Origin: Phycisphaerae bacterium
GTDB taxonomy: Bacteria; Planctomycetota; Phycisphaerae; UBA1845
Reading direction: 5' to 3'
NCBI GenBank assembly: GCA_028289375.1
Contig: JANQQK010000094.1
Coordinates: 1-64,000 of the forward strand
DNA length: 64,000 bases
Below the pieces are notes generated by a model. The model had not been told where the DNA came from. It worked only from the letters and a program-made list of their open reading frames with translations, and ran no database searches. The position numbers and the translations under genes are program-made. Positions 46,483 to 54,884 of the stretch are shown piece by piece; the first letter of the stretch is position 1, and each line of letters begins with the position of its first letter.

Positions 46483-47361
46483 CTAAGACGTGCCCTCGTT
46501 GTAGCAGATCAGCTTGTACATCAGTCGGGCAGCTAGGAACTCGGTCACCGCCTGTCCGGGCAACGGCATCACCTCGACGACATCCGCTCCGACGATCCGC
46601 TTTTCGGCGGCGACCAGCCGCAACAGCGAGGTGACCTGGTACCAATCCAGTCCGCCCGGTTCCGGCGTGCCGGTTCCCGGTGCATAGGCGGGGTCAAACC
46701 CGTCGATGTCGAGGGTGACATACACCGTATCGGTCAGGCCGTCGATGGCCCGGTCGACCCAATCGTCATCGTCGAGGCATTCCCGTGCGGTGATTGGCGT
46801 GATGTCCGACCTTCGCATGTAGCGGTCTTCCGGTTTCGACCACGCGCGCAGTCCGACGGACACGATCGGCACACCCATTTCGTGCACACGCCGCATAACC
46901 GACGCATGGGAGTATTTGGCCTGCTCGAACGAATCGCGCAAATCGGCGTGGGCGTCGATCTGCAGAACCGAAGTCTTCTTGTGCTTTGTCATGGCCGCGC
47001 GGACGAGGGCGCTGGTGATGCTGTGATCACCGCCGAGTCCGAGCACGATCTTGCCGTCGCGCACCGCGCTGCGGGCCACCTTGAAGATGTCGGCGTGCAT
47101 CGCTTCCGGGCCGGCCATGTTCGGCCAGAGCGGATCGAGCGTTGCGATGCCGCAGGTATGGCACTCGTCGCGCAGTTCCTCGTCGAACAATTCCACGTGT
47201 TGCGACGCACTGATGATGGCCGACGGGCCTTCCCTCGTGCCGACCTTGAAACTCGCGCTGCTATCGTAGGGAATTGGCAGCACGGCGTACTTCGCCGACG
47301 CGTAGTCGGATTCGTTTCCGGGCAGGCCGAGGAAGTTGTTGGGAATCTGTTCCGGCGGCAC
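46483..47361 (-). CDS. speB: Agmatinase / arginase-family ureohydrolase
   Basis: The 292-residue enzyme carries the binuclear manganese motifs of the ureohydrolase family: LGLGGDHSIT, DAHADLRD, SHASV and DIDGFDPAYAPGTGTPEPGG. It probably cleaves agmatine to putrescine and urea, because the arginine decarboxylase and DHS-like genes lie directly upstream. GTG 47361 is chosen; an ATG at 47415 would overlap the DHS-like gene by 47 bases and adds only a Ser/Thr-rich tail. Arginase or a related hydrolase cannot be excluded. Confidence 0.87.
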   Translation of the reverse strand: MPPEQIPNNFLGLPGNESDYASAKYAVLPIPYDSSASFKVGTREGPSAIISASQHVELFDEELRDECHTCGIATLDPLWPNMAGPEAMHADIFKVARSAVRDGKIVLGLGGDHSITSALVRAAMTKHKKTSVLQIDAHADLRDSFEQAKYSHASVMRRVHEMGVPIVSVGLRAWSKPEDRYMRRSDITPITARECLDDDDWVDRAIDGLTDTVYVTLDIDGFDPAYAPGTGTPEPGGLDWYQVTSLLRLVAAEKRIVGADVVEVMPLPGQAVTEFLAARLMYKLICYNEGTS

Positions 47362-47368
47362 GGGTGTC

Positions 47369-48484
47369 TCAACTGAACTTGTAGAGCGACTCGTAATTGC
47401 GCTTGAAGTCGTCATTCTTCGACGCGACGTCTTTCAATGTCTGCACCATCTCATCGATGCGCGTGAAAAGACGTCGCGGCTGGCGCGCCTTCTTGCGACT
47501 CAGAACGTACTGCGCAATCAGCGGGAACGTCAGCGATGCGCAGGAATACACGACGACGTTGTTGAGGTACGCGTCCTTGACCTTCCCCCAGCTCCGCGCT
47601 TCGGCTGGTGTCGCCCCGGACAGTCCGCCCCAATGCGGCGCGTCGGTCGTCAACTGGATGAAATAGTCGTGACCGCCCTTCTCTGTGTCGGCCAGAATCT
47701 GATGCAGGGTCGGCTGCGTCTGCAGGTAGAAGTTTTTCGGGGATCCACCGCCGATTTCGACGACGCCATTCTTGTCGGCATCCCGCACGATGGCGGCCGT
47801 CTCGATCACGTCGAGAATCGGATTGAGATTCACATCGCCCTTGAACATCTGCGGCACGATCAGGTTCATGCCGAGCGACGAGTCTCCCGGCGATGAGGTG
47901 TAGATCGGCACATCGTATTCCGCAGCCGTCGCGACGAACGACTTCTCACCCTTTGGCGCCCCTGACCCGACCGCCTTACCGAGGTAGTGATGAAGCGTCG
48001 CGGTCGAGAATGGTTTGGACGGGTCGAAATCCTTTAACGCTTCGAGGATGACCTTGTCGGTGGCCATCAGCGTGTCTTCGTCGCCGATGAACACGTCATA
48101 GATGCGTGCGACGCCGATGTCGGCCAACTCGTTGTCGTCGACGCTGGCACTGCCCTGCACCATCGGCATCTCGAACGGTCGATGAAGGTCGTGGTACAGA
48201 TTGGCACCGGTCGAAATGATGAAATCGACGAATCCGGCTTCGATCAGATCGGAGAAAATCCCACTCATGCCAATCGGCGTCATCGCGCCTGCCACGGTCA
48301 GCGCGATCGTCGCGTTGTTGTCGATCATGCGGCCAAACAGCTCCGCCGCTTCCGCAAGGCGACGACCGTTGAACCCGCTGGCCGCAAAAACATTATCGAT
48401 CATGTCGGCCACGTGCTCGTTGCCACGCAGCTTGAGCGGTTCGATCGAGCGACCATCGAGCCACTTGGCTTCCTTCGCCCCCAT
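47369..48484 (-). CDS. Deoxyhypusine-synthase-like enzyme, probable homospermidine synthase
   Basis: The 371-residue protein has the DHS fold signatures: TVAGAMTPIGMSGIFSDLIE, FIISTGANLYHDLH, YTSSPGDSSLGMNL and the active-site region IGGGSPKNFYLQTQP with the imine-forming lysine. Bacteria have no eIF5A, and bacterial DHS-like proteins are known to act on free diamines, making homospermidine from putrescine and NAD+. Its neighbours decarboxylase and agmatinase fit that. ATG 48484 with GCGGGAC upstream is preferred to starts at 48520-48529. Substrate choice is inference. Confidence 0.85.
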   Translation of the reverse strand: MGAKEAKWLDGRSIEPLKLRGNEHVADMIDNVFAASGFNGRRLAEAAELFGRMIDNNATIALTVAGAMTPIGMSGIFSDLIEAGFVDFIISTGANLYHDLHRPFEMPMVQGSASVDDNELADIGVARIYDVFIGDEDTLMATDKVILEALKDFDPSKPFSTATLHHYLGKAVGSGAPKGEKSFVATAAEYDVPIYTSSPGDSSLGMNLIVPQMFKGDVNLNPILDVIETAAIVRDADKNGVVEIGGGSPKNFYLQTQPTLHQILADTEKGGHDYFIQLTTDAPHWGGLSGATPAEARSWGKVKDAYLNNVVVYSCASLTFPLIAQYVLSRKKARQPRRLFTRIDEMVQTLKDVASKNDDFKRNYESLYKFS

Positions 48485-48564
48485 TTGATGTCCCGCACGT
48501 CCCGGACAATCCTGTGACATCCGCCTCAACCGCCCTTCTCAGTTTGAACCCGGCTTCGCGTCCG

Positions 48565-49119
48565 TCAGTAGCAGAAAACTGCTGCCGACACGACCGTCGT
48601 CCATAGACCGTCTTTGTCCCCACGCGCCGTCTGAACCTCGGCCCGCGTCTTGACGATCAGCTTTTGCGTTCGGTAAATCTCCCGCCGTTCGTCATAAGCC
48701 TTGTCGGGATCCAATTCGATGCCCAGCGTCGTCGCCAGCATCGTCGCGGCCATGTCCTCCACATGATCCGCACATCTTCGATGTGTCATACCATAGCCAT
48801 GATGCTCGGAGATGTATCCGAACTGATTCGGCTTGGCTGGTATCGCCAGCCCAATGCCCGCACACGCAAGACGACTGGGTTCATCCGTCCGCGATTCGGC
48901 CATCACGCAATGCACGATGCCACCGGTTTGCAGCTTTTTGAGTCCGGTCTGCCGCGAGACGATCTTGCACTCCGGCGGATAGATGCTGCTGACGCGGACG
49001 AGGTTGAATTGGGCGATGCCTGCATCACGCAGGGCGTGCTCGAAGGATTGCAGGCTATGTTTGTGCTTGCCCACACCCTTCGTGAAGAACATTTCCTGGG
49101 GAACCAATTGTGCCGGCAA
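48565..49119 (-). CDS. pdaD: Pyruvoyl-dependent arginine decarboxylase
   Basis: The 184-residue product has the self-cleavage region VRVSSIYPPECK, where the second serine becomes the pyruvoyl group, preceded by EHALRDAGIAQFNLV. TGGIVHCVMAESRTDEPSR and HHGYG are also family marks. It turns arginine into agmatine, feeding the agmatinase encoded downstream. A TTG start at 49119 is favoured by CAGGAG 8 bases before it; ATG 49092 lacks a site. Length and motifs agree with archaeal-type PdaD. Confidence 0.9.
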   Translation of the reverse strand: MPAQLVPQEMFFTKGVGKHKHSLQSFEHALRDAGIAQFNLVRVSSIYPPECKIVSRQTGLKKLQTGGIVHCVMAESRTDEPSRLACAGIGLAIPAKPNQFGYISEHHGYGMTHRRCADHVEDMAATMLATTLGIELDPDKAYDERREIYRTQKLIVKTRAEVQTARGDKDGLWTTVVSAAVFCY

Positions 49120-49230
49120 TAGCGTAACTCCTGGCGTGGATGCTCGGATCGATCTCGAAGCGAACCCGGCGGGATTCGCCGGGACGAAACCGCGAAAGTA
49201 TAGCCAACGGCTGCCGCAGCACAACCGAAG

Positions 49231-49836
49231 TCACAGGTTCAGAATCGTCCGCAGTTTCGGACGGATCGCCGCCAAGGCCTCGCCGCGATGGCTGATGGAA
49301 TTCTTGTGCTCAGGCTCCAATTCCGCCGATGTCCGCCCCAGCGACGGCACCAGAAAATGGGGATCGTATCCGAAACCGTTCGCGCCCCGCGGCTCGTCCA
49401 CGATCAGGCCCTCGAAACGCCCCTCCGCCTCGGCCAATATCGTTTCGCCGTCGGCACACGCGATCGAGCAGACAAACCGCGCGGTCCGCTTGTCCATCGG
49501 CACCCCGTGAAGCCGTTCGATCAGCTTGCGGTTGTTGGCTGCGTCGTCACACGCGTCGCCCGCATACCGAGCCGAATAGACCCCCGGATCCCCGTCGAGC
49601 GCATCGACCACCAGCCCACTGTCATCCGCCAACGTCCAGCAACCCGTCAGCTTGCTGTAGTACCGCGCCTTGATGGCCGCGTTTTCCAGAAATGTCGCCC
49701 CATCCTCGATCGGCTCAACCACGTCACCGAAGCGCGCCAGCGTCTCCCATTGCACAGGCATGTCACCCATGGTGGCCTGAATCTCTCGGAGCTTGCCCGC
49801 GTTCTGCGTCGCGATGACGATCGTCGGCTGACTCAT
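49231..49836 (-). CDS. rdgB: XTP/dITP diphosphatase (RdgB/HAM1)
   Basis: The 201-residue enzyme shows IVIATQNAGKLREIQATM, FLENAAIKARYYS, LADDSGLVVDAL, GVYSARYAG and NGFGYDPHFLVPSLGRT, and then SHRGEAL at the end. It hydrolyses non-canonical purine triphosphates such as dITP and XTP. ATG 49836 overlaps the stop of the lipoprotein gene by 4 bases, so coupled expression with rph and the lipoprotein is likely. Confidence 0.96.
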   Translation of the reverse strand: MSQPTIVIATQNAGKLREIQATMGDMPVQWETLARFGDVVEPIEDGATFLENAAIKARYYSKLTGCWTLADDSGLVVDALDGDPGVYSARYAGDACDDAANNRKLIERLHGVPMDKRTARFVCSIACADGETILAEAEGRFEGLIVDEPRGANGFGYDPHFLVPSLGRTSAELEPEHKNSISHRGEALAAIRPKLRTILNL

Positions 49837-50672
49837 TCCCGCCACATCCTCTCCTCCTGCGGAATCCGAACCAATTGGGATCGCACGGGTAGCTTCTGGC
49901 CTTCGTGGATCTGATACCACACCGCTCCGTTGGTCAGGTTGTACTGCAGCAATTCATCCCGCTGCATACGGCGAATCTTCGCACTGTACTCCGTCACGTT
50001 CGATCGATCTCCGCTGCGCCGGATAGCCTCGGGACCGAATGAACCGACCGTCACCATGCTGCGCGCCTTGGTGTGGTAGTAGTAGGCTTCGTATCCACGC
50101 GAACGCAACTCTCGCACGAACGCCAGTGCCGCAGCTTTGTAATCCTTCACCTTGTTTGACGGAAAAAACACGCCCACTTGCAGCGTGTACACGCCATCCG
50201 CGGCCAACAGGTTCCACTCCGGCGGGCCGACGTCTTCCAGCGGTTTCGGAACCATGCGAGCGGCTGTGAACATTCGTCGACCGCGGCCATCCGCCAGATC
50301 GCGGATAAGCGCCAGGTCAGCCGCCAGCTGCGGTGGAAGATCACGTTCGTCACGAAGTCGATCGATGTCGCGATAGTAGGTGCCGTAGAAGACGCGGGAA
50401 ACATCACCCGCGTTGACAACCCGAACCTCGCTCTTGTTGATGCCCGGCGTTTCCCGCAGGACGCCCGCGATCTGCTCGGCATTGGCTCGATGGAAATCCC
50501 CCATCAAGGCCAGACACTCAATCGTCCATGCCTCGCCACCGCCACCGGCGAATCCACCCCCGCCCCGCGCACCGGCTGCACTCCCCGACCGACCCGGCGT
50601 CTCACAACCGGCAAGCCCCACCATCACCGTGACCACCGTACACGCCGTCGCTCGTCCGATCCGCTTCATCAC
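49833..50672 (-). CDS. SPOR-like lipoprotein between rph and rdgB
   Basis: The 279-residue product has the lipoprotein signal ACTVVTVMVGLAGC, a Gly-rich linker, and two alpha/beta parts: VLRETPGINKSEVRVVNAG, then YTLQVGVFFPSN to HTKARSMVTVGSFG. The second resembles a SPOR fold, with the VGxF phrase and Arg/Tyr-rich beta strands, as in peptidoglycan-binding proteins. Binding to denuded glycan is an inference. It lies 6 bases after rph and overlaps rdgB by 4 bases. Confidence 0.68.
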   Translation of the reverse strand: MMKRIGRATACTVVTVMVGLAGCETPGRSGSAAGARGGGGFAGGGGEAWTIECLALMGDFHRANAEQIAGVLRETPGINKSEVRVVNAGDVSRVFYGTYYRDIDRLRDERDLPPQLAADLALIRDLADGRGRRMFTAARMVPKPLEDVGPPEWNLLAADGVYTLQVGVFFPSNKVKDYKAAALAFVRELRSRGYEAYYYHTKARSMVTVGSFGPEAIRRSGDRSNVTEYSAKIRRMQRDELLQYNLTNGAVWYQIHEGQKLPVRSQLVRIPQEERMWRE

Positions 50673-50678
50673 CCGCCG

Positions 50679-51413
50679 CTACCGCTTCAGCCGCTTCCGC
50701 AGCGCCGCCTCCTGAAGGACGATCAATTCACCGATGTTCTTTTTCCCGAGCTTGAGCATCTTCGCAAGCTGCGACTCGGAAAACGTCGTCCCCTCGCCAG
50801 TTCCCTGAACCTCGACGAACTTCCCGCTCGCCGTCATGACGATGTTGAAGTCCACGTCGGCGGCCACGTCCTCAACATAATTCAAGTCCGAAATGGGCAC
50901 CCCATCCACGACGCCGACACTCACCGCGGCCACGGCTTCGCGGACCGGCGAATCCTTGAGGATTTGCTCTCGCTTCGCCCAGCGCACGGCATCACACAGC
51001 GCGACGTACGCCCCTGTGATCGAGGCCGTCCGCGTCCCGCCGTCGGCCTGCAGTACATCGCAATCCAGCGTGATGGTGTTCTCGCCGAGCACCTCGACAT
51101 CCACAACCGCCCGCAGTGATCGCCCGATCAGCCGTTGAATCTCCTGCGTCCGCCCGTCCACCCTTTGGCGATTGCGCGGACGCCGCGACCCCGTCGCCCC
51201 GGGCAACATGTCGTATTCGGCCGTCACCCATCCGCTGCCCATGCCCGTCTTCCACTTTGGCACGCCTTGCTCAAAACAGGCTGTGCACAGGACGTGCGTC
51301 TCGCCCCACCGCACCAGCACCGACCCCGGCGCATTCTTCGTGAACCCCCGCACCAGCTCGACTTTCCGCAGCTGATCCGCCTTCCGTCCATCCATTCGCC
51401 CGCGCTTCGCCAA
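50679..51413 (-). CDS. rph: Ribonuclease PH
   Basis: The 244-residue phosphorolytic exonuclease has MDGRKADQLRKVELVRGF, GETHVLCTACFEQGVPKW, GTRTASITGAYVAL, and VQGTGEGTTFSESQLAKML. It trims the 3' ends of tRNA precursors. A TTG start at 51413 with GAGAGGTGG 7 bases before is favoured; ATG 51395 (MDGRKADQLR) would also give a family-like N-terminus. It is the first gene of the long minus-strand cluster, with a near-consensus promoter 45 bases upstream. Confidence 0.96.
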   Translation of the reverse strand: MAKRGRMDGRKADQLRKVELVRGFTKNAPGSVLVRWGETHVLCTACFEQGVPKWKTGMGSGWVTAEYDMLPGATGSRRPRNRQRVDGRTQEIQRLIGRSLRAVVDVEVLGENTITLDCDVLQADGGTRTASITGAYVALCDAVRWAKREQILKDSPVREAVAAVSVGVVDGVPISDLNYVEDVAADVDFNIVMTASGKFVEVQGTGEGTTFSESQLAKMLKLGKKNIGELIVLQEAALRKRLKR

Positions 51414-51456
51414 AGGCCACCACCTCTCGAAGAAAGCCCAACCTCATCCGCGCGGC

Positions 51457-51485
51457 ACCATAAAAACCGACCCCGCCGGTGTCAA
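51457..51485 (-). promoter_or_regulatory. Near-consensus sigma-70 promoter of the rph cluster
   Basis: On the minus strand TTGACA (51485-51480) and TATGGT (51462-51457) are separated by exactly 17 bases. The -10 ends 43 bases before the rph start codon. It probably drives rph and the following lipoprotein, rdgB and possibly the polyamine genes. Confidence 0.7.
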
Positions 51486-51624
51486 ACCAGCGAAGATCGA
51501 CTTACTGACGGACCGTGATGAACACCAAAGCGCACTGGACAAGTCTTGCGGCAACGCCGAGGCACCACCATACGGGCACCACAATCGCGTCGGACAAGAC
51601 GGCACAGCTCAGAATTGGTCCAAT

Positions 51625-52404
51625 TTACAGACCGACGACGTTGTAGCCGCAGTCGATGTAGATGTTCTCGCCGGTGACGCCGCTGGCGAGGTCGCTGACC
51701 AGATAAACGGCTGACTTGCCTACTTCGTCTGCTTCGACGTTGCGTCGCAACGGAGCCTTCTTCTCAACCCACTCGAAAATCTCGTCCAGACCGTCGACGG
51801 CCATGGATGAGAGCGTCTTGATGGGTCCGGCGGACAGCGTGTTCACGCGGATGCCCTTCTCGCCGAGTTCCATGGACAGGTAACGCGTGCAGGCTTCCAG
51901 GGCTGCCTTGGCGACGCCCATGACGTTGTAACCGGGGATGGCTTTCTCGCTGCCGAAGTAGGTCATGCCGATGATGGATCCACCGTTGGGCATGAACTCG
52001 GCAGCTCGCTTGGCCATCGCGACGAGGGTGTAGGCGCTGATGTCCATGGCTTGGGTGAAGACGTCGCGTGGGGTTTGGTGGAAGTTGCCGAGTTTGAGGT
52101 ATTCGCGATCGGCGAAGGCGATGGAGTGGATGACGAAGTCGATGGCGTCGAAGTGGTCCTTGGCTGCGGCGAAGGTGGCATCGAGGTCTTCGTCCTTGGA
52201 TGCGTCACACGGGATGAGAAACGGGTCGACGACGCCGCCGCCTTCGATGGCTTTGCGGGCACGACGTTCCATCTTCTCCCCGGGCAAATGGGCGAAACCG
52301 CAGGTGGCTCCGTGATCGATCAGGTTCTTTGCGATGTGCCACGCGATGCTGCGATCGTTGGCGACGCCGAACACCATTCCCTTTTTTCCATCAAGCAATC
52401 CCAT
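51625..52404 (-). CDS. fabI: Enoyl-[acyl-carrier-protein] reductase FabI
   Basis: The 259-residue SDR has FabI-type features: MVFGVANDRSIAWHIAK at the NADH site, SIAFADREYLKLG-like segment, and the catalytic Y-x6-K in YNVMGVAKAALE, preceded by the second Tyr in MTYFGSEKAIP. It makes the last reduction in fatty acid elongation and is the triclosan target class. ATG 52404 is favoured by AAAGGTG 6 bases before it; an in-frame ATG at 52428 is possible. Confidence 0.95.
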   Translation of the reverse strand: MGLLDGKKGMVFGVANDRSIAWHIAKNLIDHGATCGFAHLPGEKMERRARKAIEGGGVVDPFLIPCDASKDEDLDATFAAAKDHFDAIDFVIHSIAFADREYLKLGNFHQTPRDVFTQAMDISAYTLVAMAKRAAEFMPNGGSIIGMTYFGSEKAIPGYNVMGVAKAALEACTRYLSMELGEKGIRVNTLSAGPIKTLSSMAVDGLDEIFEWVEKKAPLRRNVEADEVGKSAVYLVSDLASGVTGENIYIDCGYNVVGL

Positions 52405-52751
52405 CACGCGCACCTTTCTGTCCAGCACTTCGCATTATCGGTCACGTTGGCCGACCGGGTATTTTGCCTGCGGTTCGGCCGGATGACAACCATGCATGTA
52501 AGCGTCACTTCTATCCTGCCAACATCGCTGCTGTTGCGGTCCGGCGTCCGGAAAACCCCGCAAGGGGCATCGCGAACCAACGGTAGATGCTCGAAACGGC
52601 GGATTGCGTATTGGGGAAGTGCCCCGCTACAATCAAATGGCATGAACGTGGTCGATTCTGGTCATCGGCTGCGACAGGGGTATCTTGGTGAATTGGGGAA
52701 AGTTGGCAGTTTCGGTCCGGGGCCGGCTGCCTCGTCAGGCGGATCAACTCT
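52405..52751. other. Intergenic stretch between divergent fabI and secreted protein
   Basis: These 347 bases have one promoter candidate at 52604-52633 pointing right. A small GGGG-AAGTG-CCCC hairpin lies in its spacer. I see no gene, repeat or other RNA in the rest. Confidence 0.4.
52604..52633 (+). promoter_or_regulatory. sigma-70-like promoter of the secreted Ca-binding-repeat protein
   Basis: TTGCGT (52604-52609) and TACAAT (52628-52633) are 18 bases apart and lie 119 bases before ATG 52752. The spacer holds a GGGG/CCCC inverted repeat at 52612-52625, which could serve a regulator. Confidence 0.5.
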
Positions 52752-54749
52752 ATGCGTTCCATTTTGCGGTTTGTCTTGTGTTTGGTCGGTGTCGCGGTCT
52801 GCGCGGATGCCAAGTCGGTCATGGCTGGTGGGTCCAACGCGGATTTGACCGTCGGCACCATCACGGGTGTGGGACACTTCGGCACGCGTCGGGAGTGTCG
52901 GGACTCGAAGGATTTCTGCCTCTCCGACGCCCAATGCGGGGGTGAGGACGTTTGCGGTCCCGAGACCGCGTCGTTTTCGGTGGGAACGGCCGCCTGCAAC
53001 AGTGGCGATGTGCCGCTGAACTGGTGCGATGTCGATACGGAATTCTGCGACGCTGACGAGCATCCGGTGATTGCCACGAACATGTATCGTCTTTACGAGG
53101 GGCGATTCGAGCAGATCGGGATGGCGTGGGTGAAGCATGGGTTTGCGGCTGTTGACGAGGATGGCTGCGGGGTCACGTGTCAGGACTCGGGGACATCGGA
53201 CCTGCTTGGTGTCGGATGCTGGGATGTGTACGACGTCGACCTGAACAGCAGCCAGAATCTGCTTGGTCCGCGTTCGGAAGTGAACCCCAATACGGGCCGT
53301 TTCCCGTTTCCGTATGTGCTGAACAATTTGGCGTTGGGAAGTTCGATCTTCAAACGCCTGCAGGTCAAGACGGCTGATCTCAACTCGGAGGAATTTCCCA
53401 GCGCACAATTCTTCGCCGAGGCGCACTACGTGAGCAGCGATGACGCGGATGCACGTAATGGCAACAACAATGCTTCGTATCGAGCAATCAACATCAATGG
53501 CCCTGGCGAAGGCGGCAGCTACGCGGTGAACGTACTTGCGCTCACCCAGACGGAGCAGGCGGCCATCCGTGCGTGGAAAGCGAATCAGCCAAGCGTCGTG
53601 GAGACCGACGTACAAGTGCCCAATGAGGGGTTGTTTGTGCTGGCGGCCGATGCGACAGATCTCGGCGACGGATACTGGCGCTACGAGTACGCGCTGTACA
53701 ACATGAATTCGGATCGTGGGGCACGGTCATTCTCAGTACGTCGCCCTCTGGGGGCTGACATTCGCAACATTGGTTTTCACGATGTCGATTACCATTCTGA
53801 CGAACCGTATGACGGTACCGACTGGGCGGCGACGGTGACAAGCTCGGCCATCACTTGGTCGACAGCGGATTACAGCATGGACGACAACGCCAACGCCCTG
53901 CGATGGAGTACGCTGTACAACTTCCGATTCGAAACCAATCACCCGCCTGATGCGAACGAAACGGCGACAATCGGTCTGTTCAAACCCGGAACGCCAACAC
54001 TCGTCACCGGAACAACTGTTGGACCGACGGTCGATCAGTTCGATTGCAACGGCAACGGGGTCGACGATGCACAGGACGTGCTTGACGGCGCGCCGGACTG
54101 CAACGCAAATCAGCTGCCAGATGAGTGCGAGGTTGACTGTGATGGCGACGGTACGCCTGATGACTGTCAGTCATTTGCCGATTGCAACATGAACGGTATT
54201 CCCGACGCGTGCGACGTGGACTGTGACGGCAGCGGCGTGCCCGATGCGTGCGAGTCGTTCGACGATTGCAACAGCAATGGCGTTCCGGATGCGTGCGATC
54301 CCGATTGTGACGGCGATGGCGTGCCTGATGACTGCGATGTTGAGCCGTCGGCTGACGCGGACGAGGATGGCGTCCTGGATTGTGATGACAATTGCCCTGA
54401 ATCGACGCCTGTGACGTGCTTCTGCGGCGATGAAGTCTGTTGCGATTTCGGCATTGCCCTTTGTGCGATCGTCGTATCGCCTCAGGCGTGCCTTGATTTC
54501 GGAGGCGATCCGCAATGCCTGCCGTTCGATGGCTGTCGCGATGGGTGCATCATCGGCGATGGCGATGACGATGGCGACATCGACCTGGCGGATTTTGGTC
54601 AGCTGATGCTCTGCTTCAGCGGCTCCAATTCATCCCCGACGTACGAGCCGCCATCTTCGTTCTGTCGCGAGCACTTCAATTTCAACAGTGATGGCGATGT
54701 GGACCTGTTTGATTTCGCAAACTGGATCGACAGCCAGCCTGTTCCATGA
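52752..54749 (+). CDS. Secreted protein with Ca-binding TSP3-like repeats and dockerin-like C-terminus
   Basis: The 665-residue protein has a signal peptide (ILRFVLCLVGVAVCADAKSV). The body up to about 420 is beta-rich and cysteine-containing and is not recognised. Residues about 430-550 are tandem repeats of the type DCNxNGxPDxC and DCDGDGxPDDC, as in thrombospondin type 3 repeats, and bind Ca2+. The C-terminus has two dockerin-like loops, DDDGDIDLADFGQLM and FNSDGDVDLFDFANW. It resembles the product at 41913-44582 in architecture. An extracellular role is likely; the ligand is unknown. Confidence 0.82.
   Translation: MRSILRFVLCLVGVAVCADAKSVMAGGSNADLTVGTITGVGHFGTRRECRDSKDFCLSDAQCGGEDVCGPETASFSVGTAACNSGDVPLNWCDVDTEFCDADEHPVIATNMYRLYEGRFEQIGMAWVKHGFAAVDEDGCGVTCQDSGTSDLLGVGCWDVYDVDLNSSQNLLGPRSEVNPNTGRFPFPYVLNNLALGSSIFKRLQVKTADLNSEEFPSAQFFAEAHYVSSDDADARNGNNNASYRAININGPGEGGSYAVNVLALTQTEQAAIRAWKANQPSVVETDVQVPNEGLFVLAADATDLGDGYWRYEYALYNMNSDRGARSFSVRRPLGADIRNIGFHDVDYHSDEPYDGTDWAATVTSSAITWSTADYSMDDNANALRWSTLYNFRFETNHPPDANETATIGLFKPGTPTLVTGTTVGPTVDQFDCNGNGVDDAQDVLDGAPDCNANQLPDECEVDCDGDGTPDDCQSFADCNMNGIPDACDVDCDGSGVPDACESFDDCNSNGVPDACDPDCDGDGVPDDCDVEPSADADEDGVLDCDDNCPESTPVTCFCGDEVCCDFGIALCAIVVSPQACLDFGGDPQCLPFDGCRDGCIIGDGDDDGDIDLADFGQLMLCFSGSNSSPTYEPPSSFCREHFNFNSDGDVDLFDFANWIDSQPVP
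54042..54340 (+). repeat. Degenerate tandem repeat encoding Ca-binding D-C-D-G-D-G-x-P-D units
   Basis: Alternating units coding for DCNxNGxPDxC and DCDGxGxPDxC, roughly 33-45 bases long, repeat within the gene at 52752-54749. They differ at synonymous positions, which suggests long selection on the protein and not a recent expansion. Confidence 0.7.
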
Positions 54750-54884
54750 GCACATTCTGGTTCGTGCAGCGAAGTGATCATCGACGACGGTTGATACGTG
54801 ATGCCAGTCACAATGGGACTGTCATTTCGATAGACACGGCGTAGCGGCTTCAGGCCAGTACCATCTGCCGCCAGGTGCCTTGCA

